Positions 1-6,828 are shown, numbered from the stretch's first letter. The stretch: DNA of 10,219 nucleotides from Thermoanaerobaculia bacterium (GCA_017999215.1 JAGOBQ010000108.1:1-10219); one strand, 5' to 3'. Notes: generated by a model from the sequence alone, not told the origin. Numbers and translations: made by a program.

Positions 1-422
1 GCGAGGAAGCCGGGCAGCGGCACGCGATCGTCGTCGTGGCGGAGGGGGCGAAGCCGAAGGGGGGGACGGTCTCCACGCTCGGCCCGCGCGAGGCGGGCGC
101 CATGGAGCGGCTCTCGGGCGCCGGAGAACGGGTGATGAAGGGGCTCGAGGAGCTGACGGGACGCGAGGTGCGGACCGTCGTCCTCGGCCACCTCCTGCGC
201 GGCGGGACGCCCTCTTCCTTCGACCGCCTCCTCGCGCTCCGGTTCGGCGCGGCCGCCGTCCGGGCGCTCGAGGAGGGCCAGAGCGGCATCATGGTCGCCC
301 TCGCCCCGCCGACGGTGAACTACGTCCCGCTCGAGGAGGCGACGAGCCGGATGAAGTCCGTGCCGCTCGACTGCGACACGATCAAGACCGCCCGGGACCT
401 CGCGATCAGCTTCGGAGACTAG
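1..422 (+). CDS. pfkA: 6-phosphofructokinase, C-terminal part (5' truncated by window)
   Basis: The reading frame is open from base 3 and ends at TAG 420-422; the true start lies before the window. About 139 C-terminal residues are visible. They include the family's fructose-6-phosphate-binding stretch VVLGHLLRGGTPSSFDR (about bases 178-228; GHxxRGG core), and before it VVVAEGAKPKGG, matching the conserved VxEG segment. The enzyme phosphorylates fructose 6-phosphate to the 1,6-bisphosphate in cytosolic glycolysis. Whether ATP or pyrophosphate is the donor cannot be judged, because the N-terminal donor-site glycines that decide this are missing. The ending VPLDCDTIKTARDLAISFGD is longer than the E. 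coli PfkA tail and resembles the actinobacterial/acidobacterial PFK groups (from memory). It converges on the nucleotide cyclase gene with a 4-base overlap, so no terminator fits between them. Confidence 0.93.
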   Translation, partial: EEAGQRHAIVVVAEGAKPKGGTVSTLGPREAGAMERLSGAGERVMKGLEELTGREVRTVVLGHLLRGGTPSSFDRLLALRFGAAAVRALEEGQSGIMVALAPPTVNYVPLEEATSRMKSVPLDCDTIKTARDLAISFGD

Positions 423-2011
423 GCGAGCCGGCCGATCTCCATCGTCTCCTCGGGCGCGGACCAGCGGGCCCGGTGGAGGAGGAGCGGCTCCGTCTTCCCC
501 TTGACCGCGACGGGCGGGAGCGCCTCCAGCGCGAACCTCGACGTCGTCAGCCGCAGCCGGGTCGCCTCCGAGATCAGCACCTCCCCGGGCTGCGCGGCCG
601 TGCAGACGCGCGCCGAGACGTTCGTCGTGTCCCCGATCGCCGCGAACTGGACGTACTGCGGCGAGCCGATGTTCCCGAACGCGACGGGGCCGGAGTTGAG
701 GCCGACGTGGATCTCGAGCCGCCGCCCCTCGCCCCAGGCCGCGTTCAGCCTCGCGAGGGCGCGGCGCATCTCGAGCGCGGCCGACAGGGCCCGGTCGGCG
801 TCGTCCGGGTGCGGCGTCGGCACGCCCCAGATCGCCATCAGCGCGTCGCCGATGTACTTCTCGAGCGTCCCCTCGTGGCGGAAGACGATGTCGGCCATGA
901 CGGGGAAATAGCGGTTCAGGAGGTCGACGACCTCCCGGGGCGCCAGCTCCGAGGACATCGCCGTGAAGCCGCTGATGTCCGAGAAGAGGACCGTCACGTC
1001 GGCGTCGCGCACGCGCGCGCCGAAGTCGGCCGAGCCCATCAGGGGCCCGACGACGGAGGGCGGGAAGAAGCGCAGGAGGCTCGAGCGCCGCACGGCCTCC
1101 TCCTGGAGCTTCGCGGTCAGCCGCGCGTTCTCGATCGCCTGGGCGGCCTGGCTGCCGAACGCGCCGAGGAACTCGAGGTCCTCGCGGGAGTAGCGGTTCG
1201 GGATCGAGCGGTGGTCGACGTAGAGGACGCCGATCACTCGCTCCCCCGCCTTCAGGGGCGCGGCCATCGAGGAACGGATCGAGTCTCCGGCGACCGTCGC
1301 CGAGCCGGCGAAGCGCGGGTCGACGAGCGCGTCGTCGCTGACGAGCCCCTCCCCCCGCTCGAAGACGTGCCGGACGATGCTCCGGCTGAAGAACGAGTCG
1401 TTCTCCGTCATCGTCTTCCGAGACCGCACGACCTTCGCGACCGGCTCCTCCGAGCCCTCCTCCACGAGGAGGAGAGCGACGCGGTGGACGTCGAGGATCT
1501 GGAGGAGGAGCTCCACGATCCGCGGCAGGACCGCGTCGACCGGCTCGGGCGACGAGAGGATCTGCGAGACCGTGAGGAGGATCTTCAGCTTCGCCTCGGA
1601 GCGCTGCATCGGCAGCGCTCCGCGGAGCTGGATCGCCGACGTCTTGTCGATCTCGGCGCCCGCCCCGATCAGGCCGTGGAGCGTCATCTCCGGGGAGGAG
1701 TAGCCCGACCGGGCCGGGGACGACTCCTCCTCGAACCGGAGCGGGAGCTCGCCGAGCTGGAGCGTGTCGCCGTGCTTGAGCCGGCACTGGAGGACGCGGA
1801 GCCCGCCGACGAACGTCCCGTTACGGCTCCCGAGGTCGAGGACGCTCGTCCCGTCCGACTCGACGTCGATCCGGGCGTGGACCCGCGACAGGCTCGCGTC
1901 GAGCAGGACGACGTCGTTCTCGCGCGAGCGCCCGATCGTGTTGCCTCCCGCCTTCAGCGGGAAACGCTCGTCGGGAGCGCCGGCGCCCGGGGTGCGCACG
2001 AGGTAGGGCAT
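419..2011 (-). CDS. FHA-GAF-class III adenylate/guanylate cyclase
   Basis: A soluble signalling protein of 530 residues with no signal peptide or membrane segment. An N-terminal FHA domain (about 18-95) has IGRSRENDVVL (26-36), LSRVHARI (41-48) and LGSRNGTFVGG (60-70), the residues that bind phosphothreonine. A GAF-type sensor follows (about 140-298, including SSMAAPL and GVLYVDH). The C-terminal class III cyclase catalytic domain (about 335-515) has metal aspartates D345 (FSDISGFT) and D389 (EKYIGDALMAIWG), base-contacting K385, and transition-state residues N464 and R468 (GDTTNVSAR). It should make cAMP or cGMP from the nucleoside triphosphate as a dimer. Residue 457, where bacterial cyclases usually carry Thr or Asp for base selection, is Ala, so the substrate is uncertain. 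ATG at 2011-2009 fits the domain start; no good Shine-Dalgarno precedes it, and a TAGAAT sequence lies close upstream. It follows the acyl-CoA synthetase by 14 bases. Confidence 0.94.
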   Translation of the reverse strand: MPYLVRTPGAGAPDERFPLKAGGNTIGRSRENDVVLLDASLSRVHARIDVESDGTSVLDLGSRNGTFVGGLRVLQCRLKHGDTLQLGELPLRFEEESSPARSGYSSPEMTLHGLIGAGAEIDKTSAIQLRGALPMQRSEAKLKILLTVSQILSSPEPVDAVLPRIVELLLQILDVHRVALLLVEEGSEEPVAKVVRSRKTMTENDSFFSRSIVRHVFERGEGLVSDDALVDPRFAGSATVAGDSIRSSMAAPLKAGERVIGVLYVDHRSIPNRYSREDLEFLGAFGSQAAQAIENARLTAKLQEEAVRRSSLLRFFPPSVVGPLMGSADFGARVRDADVTVLFSDISGFTAMSSELAPREVVDLLNRYFPVMADIVFRHEGTLEKYIGDALMAIWGVPTPHPDDADRALSAALEMRRALARLNAAWGEGRRLEIHVGLNSGPVAFGNIGSPQYVQFAAIGDTTNVSARVCTAAQPGEVLISEATRLRLTTSRFALEALPPVAVKGKTEPLLLHRARWSAPEETMEIGRLA

Positions 2012-2021
2012 CTAACGCCGC

Positions 2022-2031
2022 GATTCTAGCG
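2022..2031 (-). promoter_or_regulatory. Candidate -10 element upstream of the FHA-GAF-cyclase gene
   Basis: The minus strand reads CGCTAGAATC, identical to 4717-4726. TAGAAT (2028-2023) begins with the stop codon of the acyl-CoA synthetase and ends 11 bases before the cyclase ATG. A transcript from here would be almost leaderless, which would fit the lack of a Shine-Dalgarno for the cyclase. No clear -35 box is seen. Confidence 0.35.
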
Positions 2032-3525
2032 GCTGCCCGACGGCGCTCCGAAGAGGGCCTTCACGGCCGTTTTCGTGACCTTTCCCATCGCGTTCCGCGG
2101 GAGGTCTTCGAGGACGAGCAGGCGCGTCGGGAGCTTGTAGGGAGCGAGCCGCTCGCGCGCGAACGCCCGGAGGGAGTCGAGGGAGAGCGGAGCGCCTCCC
2201 GTCACGACCGCGGCCGCGACGCGCTCGCCCCACTCCTCGTCGGGGAGGCCCACGACCGCGGCGTCCCTCACCGAGGGGTGGAGGCGCAGGACGTCCTCGA
2301 TCTCGAGCGCCGAGACCTTGTAGCCCCCCGTCTTCAGGATGTCGCTCGACGCGCGGCCGAGGACCCGGAACCGCCCCGCCTCGCGGACCGCGACGTCGCC
2401 CGTGAGGAACCAGCCGTCCGCGATCGCGCGCGCCGTCTCCTCCGGCCGCCCGTGGTACTCCCGGAAGAGCGTCGGACCCTTCACCCGCAGCTCGCCGGGA
2501 GCGCCGTCGGCGCACCCCGCTCCCGCCTCGTCGACGAGGGCGACCTCGACGGACGGCAGCGGCGCCCCGACCGTCCCCGGGACCCTCTCGCCGCGGAGCG
2601 GGTTGCCGAGCGCCATCCCGATCTCGGTCATCCCGTAGCGCTCGAGGAGGCGATGGCCCGAGAGCTCCTCCCAGCGGCCGAACAGCGGAACGGGGAGGGC
2701 CGCCGAGCCGGAGACCATCAGCCGGAGACGCCGGCAGGCCTCGCCCCGCCGTGCGCGCGCCGCGGCGTCGGCCGCCTCGAAGGCGGCGGCGAGCTTCGCG
2801 TAGACGGTCGGGACGGCCATGAAGAGAGAGAGGTCCCCCTCCTCGAGGCGCCGCCAGGTCGCCTCCGCGTCGAAGCCGGCGAGCATCTCGACTCGGGCGC
2901 CGTTCGCGAGAGCGCTGAGCGTCACGTTCACGAGACCGTGCGTGTGGTGGAGCGGGAGGACGTTCGGAAGGGCGTCGTCCTCCTTCCACTCCCACGCCTC
3001 GGAGAGCGAGGCGACCTGCGCCGCGAGGCTCCCGTGCGTGTGGACGGCCCCCTTCGGCTTCCCCGTCGTCCCGCTCGTGTGGAGGATCAGGGCAGCGTCT
3101 CCCGGGCTCGAGGAGCGCCCCGGCCGCCGAACCGCGGCGGGCCCTCCCGCCTCCTCGAGCGAGAGGAGACGGACTCCCCGCTCCGCCGCGAGGGGCGCGA
3201 GGCGTCCCGCGTTCTCGGCGTCGGCGAGCGCGAGCGTGGCCCCCACGTCGTCGAGGACGTGCGCGTGCTCGGCGGGGGGGTGGGGAAGCGCGAGCGGAAC
3301 CGCGACGCCTCCGGCGCGCCAGGCGCCGAGGAGCGCCGCGACGAACGGAGCGCCCGGCGAGGCGAGGATCGCGACGCGCTCCCCGTCGAGGCCCGTGCGC
3401 CCCGCGAGGAGCGTCGAAGCGACCGCCTCCGCCGACGCGAGGAGGCCGCCGTACGTCGTCCGCCCGCGCGCGTCGACGACGGCGACCCGCTCCCCGTGCG
3501 CGCCGATCCGATCGAGGAGGCTCAG
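2026..3525 (-). CDS. Malonyl-/methylmalonyl-CoA synthetase (ACSF3/MatB-like), probable CTG start
   Basis: An ANL-superfamily acyl-CoA synthetase of 499 residues that adenylates a carboxylate with ATP and transfers it to CoA. Visible motifs are the P-loop HTSGTTGKPKG (149-159), LPLHHTHGLVN (190-200), YGMTE (297-301), TGD (375-377), the hinge GRASSDILKTGGYKVSALE (390-408) and PRNAMGKVTK (476-485) with catalytic K482. SGSAALP, GHRLLERYGMTEIGMAL and LFREYHGRPEET resemble human ACSF3 more than Rhodopseudomonas MatB (from memory), which points to malonate or methylmalonate; other short acids remain possible. No ATG, GTG or TTG occurs in frame before GTG at residue 94, which would remove part of the N-terminal domain. 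CTG at 3525-3523 gives (M)SLLDRIGAHGERVAV, the usual family N terminus. It overlaps the dehydrogenase stop as CTGA and follows an AAGGAG by 11 bases. Translational coupling with the dehydrogenase is likely. Confidence 0.9.
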   Translation of the reverse strand: MSLLDRIGAHGERVAVVDARGRTTYGGLLASAEAVASTLLAGRTGLDGERVAILASPGAPFVAALLGAWRAGGVAVPLALPHPPAEHAHVLDDVGATLALADAENAGRLAPLAAERGVRLLSLEEAGGPAAVRRPGRSSSPGDAALILHTSGTTGKPKGAVHTHGSLAAQVASLSEAWEWKEDDALPNVLPLHHTHGLVNVTLSALANGARVEMLAGFDAEATWRRLEEGDLSLFMAVPTVYAKLAAAFEAADAAARARRGEACRRLRLMVSGSAALPVPLFGRWEELSGHRLLERYGMTEIGMALGNPLRGERVPGTVGAPLPSVEVALVDEAGAGCADGAPGELRVKGPTLFREYHGRPEETARAIADGWFLTGDVAVREAGRFRVLGRASSDILKTGGYKVSALEIEDVLRLHPSVRDAAVVGLPDEEWGERVAAAVVTGGAPLSLDSLRAFARERLAPYKLPTRLLVLEDLPRNAMGKVTKTAVKALFGAPSGSR

Positions 3526-4664
3526 CGCTCGAACGTCTCCTTGGCGATGATCAGCCTCTGGATCTGGCTCGTCCCCTCGTAGATCTGGTAGATCTTCGCG
3601 TCGCGCATCAGCTTCTCGACCGGGTACTCGTGCGAGTAGCCGTAGCCGCCGTGGACCTGCACCGCGTCGGTCGCGACCTTCATCGCCATGTCGGCGCAGA
3701 AGGCCTTCGCCATCGCCGCGTACTTCGTGTTCCGCTTCCCGGCGTCGATCGCCCACGCGGCGAGGCGGACGAGGTGGCGCCCCGCCTCGATGTTCATCGC
3801 CATCTCCGCGATCATGAAGCTGATCGACTGGTAGGCGGCGATCGGGAGCCCGAACGTCTTCCGCTCCTTCGCGTACTTCACCGACTCGTCCATCGCCCGC
3901 TGCGCCAGGCCGACGGCCCCGGACGCGACGGGCGGGCGGGTGTGGTCGAACGCCGCCATCGCGATCCGGAAGCCGTCCCCCTCGCTCCCGAGGCGGTACT
4001 TCGCCGGGACCTTCACCTCCTCGAACGTCAGGCCGCGCGTGTCGCTCGCCCTCTGCCCGAGGTTCTGCTCCTTCTTGCCGACGGTGATTCCGGGCGTGTC
4101 GCGCGGGACGAGGAAGCCGGACATCCCCTTGTGCTTCTTCTCGGGGTCGGTGTACGCGAGGACGAAGTACCAGTTCGCGACGCCCCCGTTCGTGATCCAC
4201 ATCTTCGTCCCGTCGATGACGTAGTCGTCGCCCACCTTCCGCGCCTTCGTCCGGATCCCGGCGACGTCGGAGCCGGCCCCCGGCTCGGTGACGGCGTAGG
4301 CGGCGAAGAGAGGCTCGGACGTCAGCCGCCCGAGGAACTCCTTCTTCTGCTCGTCGTTCCCCGCGACGATGACCGGGGCGGCCGCGAGGGCGTTCGCCTC
4401 CATCGCCGTGGCGATGCCGGTGCAGCCCCAGGCGAGCTCCTCGGTGATGATGCAGCCGTCGAGGACGCCGAGCCCCATCCCGCCGTACTCGGGCGGGACG
4501 TAGGTGTTCATCAGCCCGAGCTCCCAGGCCTTCTTCGCGACCTCGGCCGGGAACTCGCCCGTCTCGTCGTGGTGCGCCGCCTTCGGCGCCATCTCCTCGC
4601 GCGCGAACTTCCGGGCCAGCTCCTGGAGCGCCTGCTGCTCCTCGGTCAGGGAGAAGTCGATCAT
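3522..4664 (-). CDS. Acyl-CoA dehydrogenase, medium-chain (MCAD)-like
   Basis: A full-length 380-residue FAD flavoenzyme that oxidises acyl-CoA to trans-2-enoyl-CoA in beta-oxidation, passing electrons to electron-transfer flavoprotein. The order is an N-terminal helical domain (MIDFSLTEEQQALQELARKFAREE), signature 1 AAYAVTEPGAGSD (121-133), flavin-binding MWITNGG (155-161), QRASDTRG (204-211), ERKTFG (267-272) and signature 2 VHGGYGYSHEYPVEKLMRDAK (337-357). IYEGTSQIQR (361-370) carries the likely catalytic base E363, the MCAD/SCAD position. Long runs match human ACADM from memory (ELGLMNT, AGNDQQKK-like, EKLMRDAKIYQIYEGTSQIQRLI). ATG 4664 is preferred over ATG 4679, because AAGGAG lies six bases before it and the protein then begins at the family start. 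It overlaps the synthetase by four bases, indicating an operon. Chain length is inferred from similarity only. Confidence 0.96.
   Translation of the reverse strand: MIDFSLTEEQQALQELARKFAREEMAPKAAHHDETGEFPAEVAKKAWELGLMNTYVPPEYGGMGLGVLDGCIITEELAWGCTGIATAMEANALAAAPVIVAGNDEQKKEFLGRLTSEPLFAAYAVTEPGAGSDVAGIRTKARKVGDDYVIDGTKMWITNGGVANWYFVLAYTDPEKKHKGMSGFLVPRDTPGITVGKKEQNLGQRASDTRGLTFEEVKVPAKYRLGSEGDGFRIAMAAFDHTRPPVASGAVGLAQRAMDESVKYAKERKTFGLPIAAYQSISFMIAEMAMNIEAGRHLVRLAAWAIDAGKRNTKYAAMAKAFCADMAMKVATDAVQVHGGYGYSHEYPVEKLMRDAKIYQIYEGTSQIQRLIIAKETFER
3537..3542 (-). promoter_or_regulatory. Shine-Dalgarno for the CTG-initiated acyl-CoA synthetase
   Basis: On the minus strand AAGGAG (followed by A) lies inside the last codons of the acyl-CoA dehydrogenase, 11 bases before CTG 3525-3523. 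No ATG, GTG or TTG lies between it and that codon. The spacing is slightly long but usable. It supports initiation at the CTG that overlaps the upstream TGA. Confidence 0.6.
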
Positions 4665-4670
4665 CGTGCT

Positions 4671-4676
4671 CTCCTT
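4671..4676 (-). promoter_or_regulatory. Shine-Dalgarno for the acyl-CoA dehydrogenase
   Basis: AAGGAG on the minus strand ends six bases before ATG 4664-4662. It selects this start over the in-frame ATG 4679-4677, whose codons overlap the Shine-Dalgarno itself. Confidence 0.8.
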
Positions 4677-4697
4677 CATCCGGCCCGGAGAGGGCCT

Positions 4698-5279
4698 CTA
4701 TTGCGGTGCAGCGTCGGATTCTAGCGCCACGCGGAGGAGCTCGGAGTAGTCGGGTCCGGACGGAGAGAGGTCGCTGCGGAAGAGGACGAGCGATCCGACC
4801 GGCAGCGTCCCGAACGGCTCTCCCGGCACCGAGGGGACGACCTGCGACAGGCGCCGTCCCGAACCGGGGTCCTTCACGCGGGCAAGCGTCAGGTGGGGGG
4901 AGAACGGCCGCTCCTCGCGGGGGAAGCCGGCGGCGACGAACGCCTCCTCGACGGCCGTCGCGAGGGAGGCGAGCGACGCCGCGCCGGCCCCGCAGCCGGC
5001 CCAGACGACGCGCGCGGAGCCCCTCGGCGGGAAGACGCCGAGCCCCTCGAGAGCGAGCCGGAACGCGCCCGGCCTCGCCTGCGCCGCCGCCGCCACGGCC
5101 TCGCGGGCGTCCCGGACGCGATCCTCCTGGAGGTCTCCCAGGAACTTCAGTGTGAAGTGGAGCTGCGTCTCCGCCACCCAGCGCACGCCCCGGAGCTCGG
5201 GCAGGAGGGTCCGCGCGCCGGCGAGGCGGCGCCGGACGACCGCGTCCTCGACGGGGACCGCGACGAACGCCCGGATCAC
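4698..5279 (-). CDS. thpR: RNA 2',3'-cyclic phosphodiesterase (ThpR/LigT family)
   Basis: A 193-residue cytosolic protein of the 2H phosphoesterase superfamily, the usual length for ThpR. It carries both catalytic H-x-T motifs: HFTLKFLGD (H41, T43) and HLTLARVK (H129, T131). FPPRGSARVVWAG (83-95) and LFRSDLSPSGPDYSEL (166-181) are further family landmarks. Members hydrolyse 2',3'-cyclic phosphate ends of RNA, and some join tRNA halves in vitro; the physiological substrate is unclear. The start is GTG 5279-5277, giving VIRAFVAVP, the normal family N terminus. GGAG sits only two bases before it, so ribosome binding looks weak. The gene is divergent from the M64 peptidase across 45 bases. It is followed by the acyl-CoA dehydrogenase after 33 bases, and a possible promoter for that gene sits in its end. 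Confidence 0.92.
   Translation of the reverse strand: MIRAFVAVPVEDAVVRRRLAGARTLLPELRGVRWVAETQLHFTLKFLGDLQEDRVRDAREAVAAAAQARPGAFRLALEGLGVFPPRGSARVVWAGCGAGAASLASLATAVEEAFVAAGFPREERPFSPHLTLARVKDPGSGRRLSQVVPSVPGEPFGTLPVGSLVLFRSDLSPSGPDYSELLRVALESDAAPQ
4717..4726 (-). promoter_or_regulatory. Candidate -10 element upstream of the acyl-CoA dehydrogenase operon
   Basis: The minus strand reads CGCTAGAATC, in which TAGAAT (4723-4718) matches TATAAT at five of six positions in an otherwise very GC-rich region. It lies in the final codons of thpR, about 54 bases before the dehydrogenase ATG. That would give a leader of about 45-50 bases containing the AAGGAG. No convincing -35 box is visible. The same ten bases recur at 2022-2031, also just upstream of a minus-strand gene. 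Confidence 0.4.
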
Positions 5280-5324
5280 GGCTCCAGAATAGCTCCGCTC
5301 CGCTACGATTCCCCCGAGGACCTC
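5280..5324. promoter_or_regulatory. Divergent intergenic region between thpR and the M64 peptidase
   Basis: Only 45 bases separate the two divergent start codons, so any promoters overlap each other or the coding ends. GAGGA at 5316-5320 serves as a Shine-Dalgarno for the peptidase ATG at 5325 (spacing four bases). TACGAT at 5304-5309 (+) is a weak -10-like sequence. No clear -35 box or operator palindrome is visible. Confidence 0.4.
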
Positions 5325-6776
5325 ATGAGACTCCGCACGCTGCTCCCCCTCGCCCCCCTCGGGGCGGCCCTTCTCCTCCTCGGCTCCGGCTCCGCCCCCG
5401 GGACCGCCGCCTCGCCCTCGATCCTCGACGACTTCACTCCGCAGACGATGCGCGTCGACCTCCTCCACACCGGGGGGAAGGGGACGGAGATCGTCGTCGT
5501 CGACCGGGTCTTGAACGACGGCCCCTGGGCCGGGAGCCTCACGAGGGCAGACGACGGCCTCGGGCTCGGCCCGTATCGCTTCGAGGTCCTCGATCCGGCG
5601 ACCGGTCGACTCCTCTACGCGCGCGGCTATTCGTCGATCTACGCGGAGTGGGAGACGACCCCGGAGGCGAAAGCGACGCACCGGTCGTTCCGCGAATCGC
5701 TCCGCTTCCCGTGGCCGCTCCGCCCCGTTCAGGTCGTCCTGAAGAGGCGCGATCGGCAGAACCTCTTCCGCGAGGTCTTCACCGCCGTGGTCGACCCGGC
5801 TTCGCCCGAAGTGAACCCCGCGCCGCCCCCGCAGACCGGGAACGTCTGGACCGTGTTCGAGAGCGGCCCCGCGACCGAGAAGGTCGACCTCCTCGTCCTG
5901 GGCGAGGGGTACGCGGAGAAGGACCTCCCGAAGTTCCGCGCCGACGTGAAGCGAATGGTCGAGACCCTCTTCCGGTACGAGCCGTTCCGGAGCCGGAAGG
6001 GCGACTTCAACGTCCGCGCGCTCGACCTCCCGTCCGGCGAGGGGGGAGCGCACCGGCCGCAGTCGAAGATCTTCCGGAGGACTCCGCTGCAGGTCCAGTA
6101 CAACGTCTTCGGCTCCGAGCGCTACGTCCTGACGTACGACGACCGCGCCCTGCGCGACGCCGCGGCGCAGGCCCCGTACGACGTCCTCGAGATCCTCGTG
6201 AACGACGCCCAGTACGGCGGAGGCGGCATCTACAACCACCAGGCGACCGCGTCGGCCGACACCGCCTTCGCCGAGTACGTCTTCGTCCACGAGTTCGGCC
6301 ACCACTTCGCCGCCCTCGCCGACGAGTACTACACGTCGGACGTCGCCTACGAGACGGGCGCCGCCGACCTCCCCGAGCCCTGGGAGAGGAACGTCACCGC
6401 CCTGAGGGATCCCGCGAGTCTCAAGTGGAAGGCGCTCGTCGACGCCGGCACGCCGCTTCCGACGCCCTGGTCGAAGGAAGCGTTCGAGAAGGCCTCCCGC
6501 GACTTCCAGGCGCGACGCAAGGCGCTGCTGGCCGCCGGGAAGCCCCCCGCCGAGATCGACGCCCTCTTCCGCGAGCAGCAGAAGGCCGAGGCGGCCTTCT
6601 TCGCGAAGGAGAAGTGGGCCGGGAAGGTCGGCGCCTTCGAGGGGGCGGCGTACGAGGCGAAGGGGCTCTATCGCTCCTCGGCCGACTGCATCATGTTCAC
6701 CCGTACGACAGGCGGCTTCTGCCCCGTGTGCCGGAAGGCCCTCGAGGAAGTCATCGACAGCTACGCGCGCCCCTGA
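5325..6776 (+). CDS. Secreted M64 family (IgA peptidase-type) zinc metallopeptidase
   Basis: An exported peptidase of 483 residues. The N terminus MRLRTLLPLAPLGAALLLLGSGSAPGTAAS is a signal peptide, cut probably around residues 28-30. Residues about 35-160 match an N-terminal beta-rich M64_N-like domain. The catalytic domain (about 185-478) contains LVLGEGYAEKDLPKF (190-204), LVNDAQYGGGGIYN (291-304) and the zinc motif HEFGHHFAALADEY (322-335). H322 and H326 are ligands, E323 is the general base and D333 is a probable third ligand. Late landmarks are DCIMFT (454-459), a possible Met-turn, and FCPVC (465-469). Members cleave extracellular proteins; the clostridial enzyme cuts IgA, but an environmental homologue need not. 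The substrate is unknown. ATG 5325 is chosen because it begins the signal peptide and follows GAGGA; the open frame upstream is the antisense of thpR. Confidence 0.92.
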   Translation: MRLRTLLPLAPLGAALLLLGSGSAPGTAASPSILDDFTPQTMRVDLLHTGGKGTEIVVVDRVLNDGPWAGSLTRADDGLGLGPYRFEVLDPATGRLLYARGYSSIYAEWETTPEAKATHRSFRESLRFPWPLRPVQVVLKRRDRQNLFREVFTAVVDPASPEVNPAPPPQTGNVWTVFESGPATEKVDLLVLGEGYAEKDLPKFRADVKRMVETLFRYEPFRSRKGDFNVRALDLPSGEGGAHRPQSKIFRRTPLQVQYNVFGSERYVLTYDDRALRDAAAQAPYDVLEILVNDAQYGGGGIYNHQATASADTAFAEYVFVHEFGHHFAALADEYYTSDVAYETGAADLPEPWERNVTALRDPASLKWKALVDAGTPLPTPWSKEAFEKASRDFQARRKALLAAGKPPAEIDALFREQQKAEAAFFAKEKWAGKVGAFEGAAYEAKGLYRSSADCIMFTRTTGGFCPVCRKALEEVIDSYARP

Positions 6777-6782
6777 TCCGCT

Positions 6783-6810
6783 CCGCCGGGCGCCGCGTCG
6801 CGCCCGGCGG
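6783..6810 (+). terminator. GC-rich hairpin after the M64 peptidase gene
   Basis: A perfect 11-base-pair inverted repeat (CCGCCGGGCGC and its complement) encloses a six-base CGCGTC loop and starts seven bases after the peptidase TGA. No T-run follows, so this is not a classical intrinsic terminator. It may end transcription weakly, pause RNA polymerase or stabilise the 3' end of the mRNA. Confidence 0.55.
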
Positions 6811-6828
6811 TCCGGCCCGGACGCGCGG

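Noticed and set aside
473..2029. A 518-codon open frame on the plus strand opposite the cyclase gene
   Set aside because: It is arginine/glutamate/aspartate-rich with no recognisable motif, and lies opposite a fully motif-supported cyclase.
3526..4200. N-terminal extension of the acyl-CoA synthetase into the dehydrogenase gene, using the upstream ATG
   Set aside because: The added residues are R/D/G-rich shadow translation of the dehydrogenase in another frame and match no known domain.
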